Source: Prosthecobacter sp. (GTDB lineage: Bacteria; Verrucomicrobiota; Verrucomicrobiia; Verrucomicrobiales; Verrucomicrobiaceae). From it: a DNA stretch of 64,000 nt. The notes under the pieces are model-generated. The model made no database searches and was not told where the DNA came from. It was given only the letters and a program-made list of their open reading frames with translations. The position numbers were made by a program, and so were the translations under genes. Below, piece by piece: positions 63,500 to 64,000 of the stretch. Positions within the stretch are counted from its first letter, which is position 1. Every line of letters begins with the position of its first letter. Location: NCBI GenBank assembly GCA_019186985.1, contig JABARQ010000020.1, positions 62,001 through 126,000 on the forward strand, in the 5' to 3' direction.

Positions 63500-64000
63500 G
63501 TGTGCGGTCGCCTCAACCAGTTTGCCAAGCTCCCTGCCCTCTCCATCGCCGGCAGGAGCCTTGGCCTGGCCCGGCGCAAATCCAGGGCCCGTGAAGACCG
63601 TAAATCCGCCGTCCAGGTGCTTCACAATATCTGCCCCACGGATTATGCCGACGCCTTCCATCTCGACGCCCGGGATGAACTCGTGCTCGAACCCATGCGC
63701 TTCGGCCTGCTGCCCGCCTGGGCCAGGGGCTGCAAAGCCGAGGTCGCCAAAAAGTTCCTGCACACCTTCAACGCCCGCTGTGAAAGCGTCTTCGACCTCG
63801 CGTCCTTCCGCCTGCCCATCCTGCATCGCCGCTGCCTGATCCCGGTGCGTGGCTGGCACGAATGGCCCTCGCGCAGCTCCCCCTTCTTCATCCATCGCCG
63901 CGACGAGGCTCCCCTGCTCCTCGCCGGCCTCTGGGAGGTCTGGGAAAGCTGCCTGCCCGAAGATGCCGCCGATGGCCCTGTGGTGACCTCGATGAGTGTC
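63500..64000 (+). CDS. SRAP (HMCES/YedK) DNA-protein crosslink protein, cut by window edge
   Basis: The frame opens with GTG TGC GGT CGC (MCGRLNQF), the invariant SRAP start with catalytic Cys2 after Met removal, and runs in phase to 64000. About 167 residues are seen: NICPTDYADAF, EPMRFGLLPAWA, FNARCESVFDLASFRLPILHRRCLIPVRGWHEWP (the Asn and Glu that line the abasic-site pocket) and LLLAGLWEVWES. It forms a thiazolidine crosslink with abasic sites in single-stranded DNA. The C terminus, including the catalytic His, lies beyond the window. It directly borders the presumed island. Confidence 0.93.
   Translation, partial: MCGRLNQFAKLPALSIAGRSLGLARRKSRAREDRKSAVQVLHNICPTDYADAFHLDARDELVLEPMRFGLLPAWARGCKAEVAKKFLHTFNARCESVFDLASFRLPILHRRCLIPVRGWHEWPSRSSPFFIHRRDEAPLLLAGLWEVWESCLPEDAADGPVVTSMSV

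Overview
The window is GC-rich chromosomal DNA, most likely from a member of the Verrucomicrobiota (Verrucomicrobiaceae/Prosthecobacter-like). This is inferred from gene content, not from a marker gene. The clues are a long protein ending in a GreA domain (seen also in chlamydial relatives), an exosortase with an EpsI-type tail, secreted Gfo/Idh/MocA and PQQ-type beta-propeller enzymes, Tat-exported lactonase and superoxide dismutase, and start codons that almost never have a Shine-Dalgarno sequence. Gene density is high, with 4-bp ATGA couplings between co-directional genes and convergent pairs that share stop-codon bases.

1-12 kb: a TPR protein cut by the window edge and a small membrane protein; a three-gene operon with the size, order and metal ligands of the nickel/cobalt sensing system CnrYXH; a PQQ-like propeller protein; a PrsW-type membrane protease with a small partner; a GNAT acetyltransferase; a histone-deacetylase-fold enzyme; DusB; an unknown single-pass protein; cysteine synthase; and a YfgM-like TPR protein.

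12-29 kb: M16 peptidase, QueE, a Tat-exported lactonase-fold propeller, a large TPR membrane protein, the long GreA protein, a lipoprotein amidase, an NDUFAF7-type methyltransferase, a PBP1A-type protein whose transpeptidase SxxK box is TAFI, RecF, an M42 peptidase and a Glu-rich membrane protein.

29-46 kb: exosortase, sugar-phosphate isomerase/epimerase, glycosyltransferase, a rhomboid-fold protein with a CxxC tail, then a coupled run of thiD, a catalytically dead S41-like protein and an IF-1-like mini-protein, followed by ferritin and a strong bidirectional terminator. Next come Gfo/Idh/MocA and sugar dehydrogenase genes, phosphofructokinase, rhodanese, superoxide dismutase, trmB, gcvH, leuD and acyl-CoA dehydrogenase.

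46-59 kb: YkvA-type protein, aroA, a dispersed intergenic repeat, a TauE/SafE exporter coupled to an L,D-transpeptidase, an RlmM-like methyltransferase, a DUF58 protein, a MarR regulator, a spermidine-synthase-like membrane protein, GluQ-RS, and a secreted propeller/esterase pair.

59-63.5 kb: an accessory region begins at tRNA-Phe. It is less GC-biased and carries an unknown protein, two small helix-turn-helix proteins, a palindrome array and a putative replication-type protein. It ends in about 1 kb without a convincing gene that holds a terminator hairpin and a group-II-intron-like fragment. The window closes inside a SRAP (HMCES/YedK) DNA-protein crosslink protein. No integrase, transposase or CRISPR array is visible.
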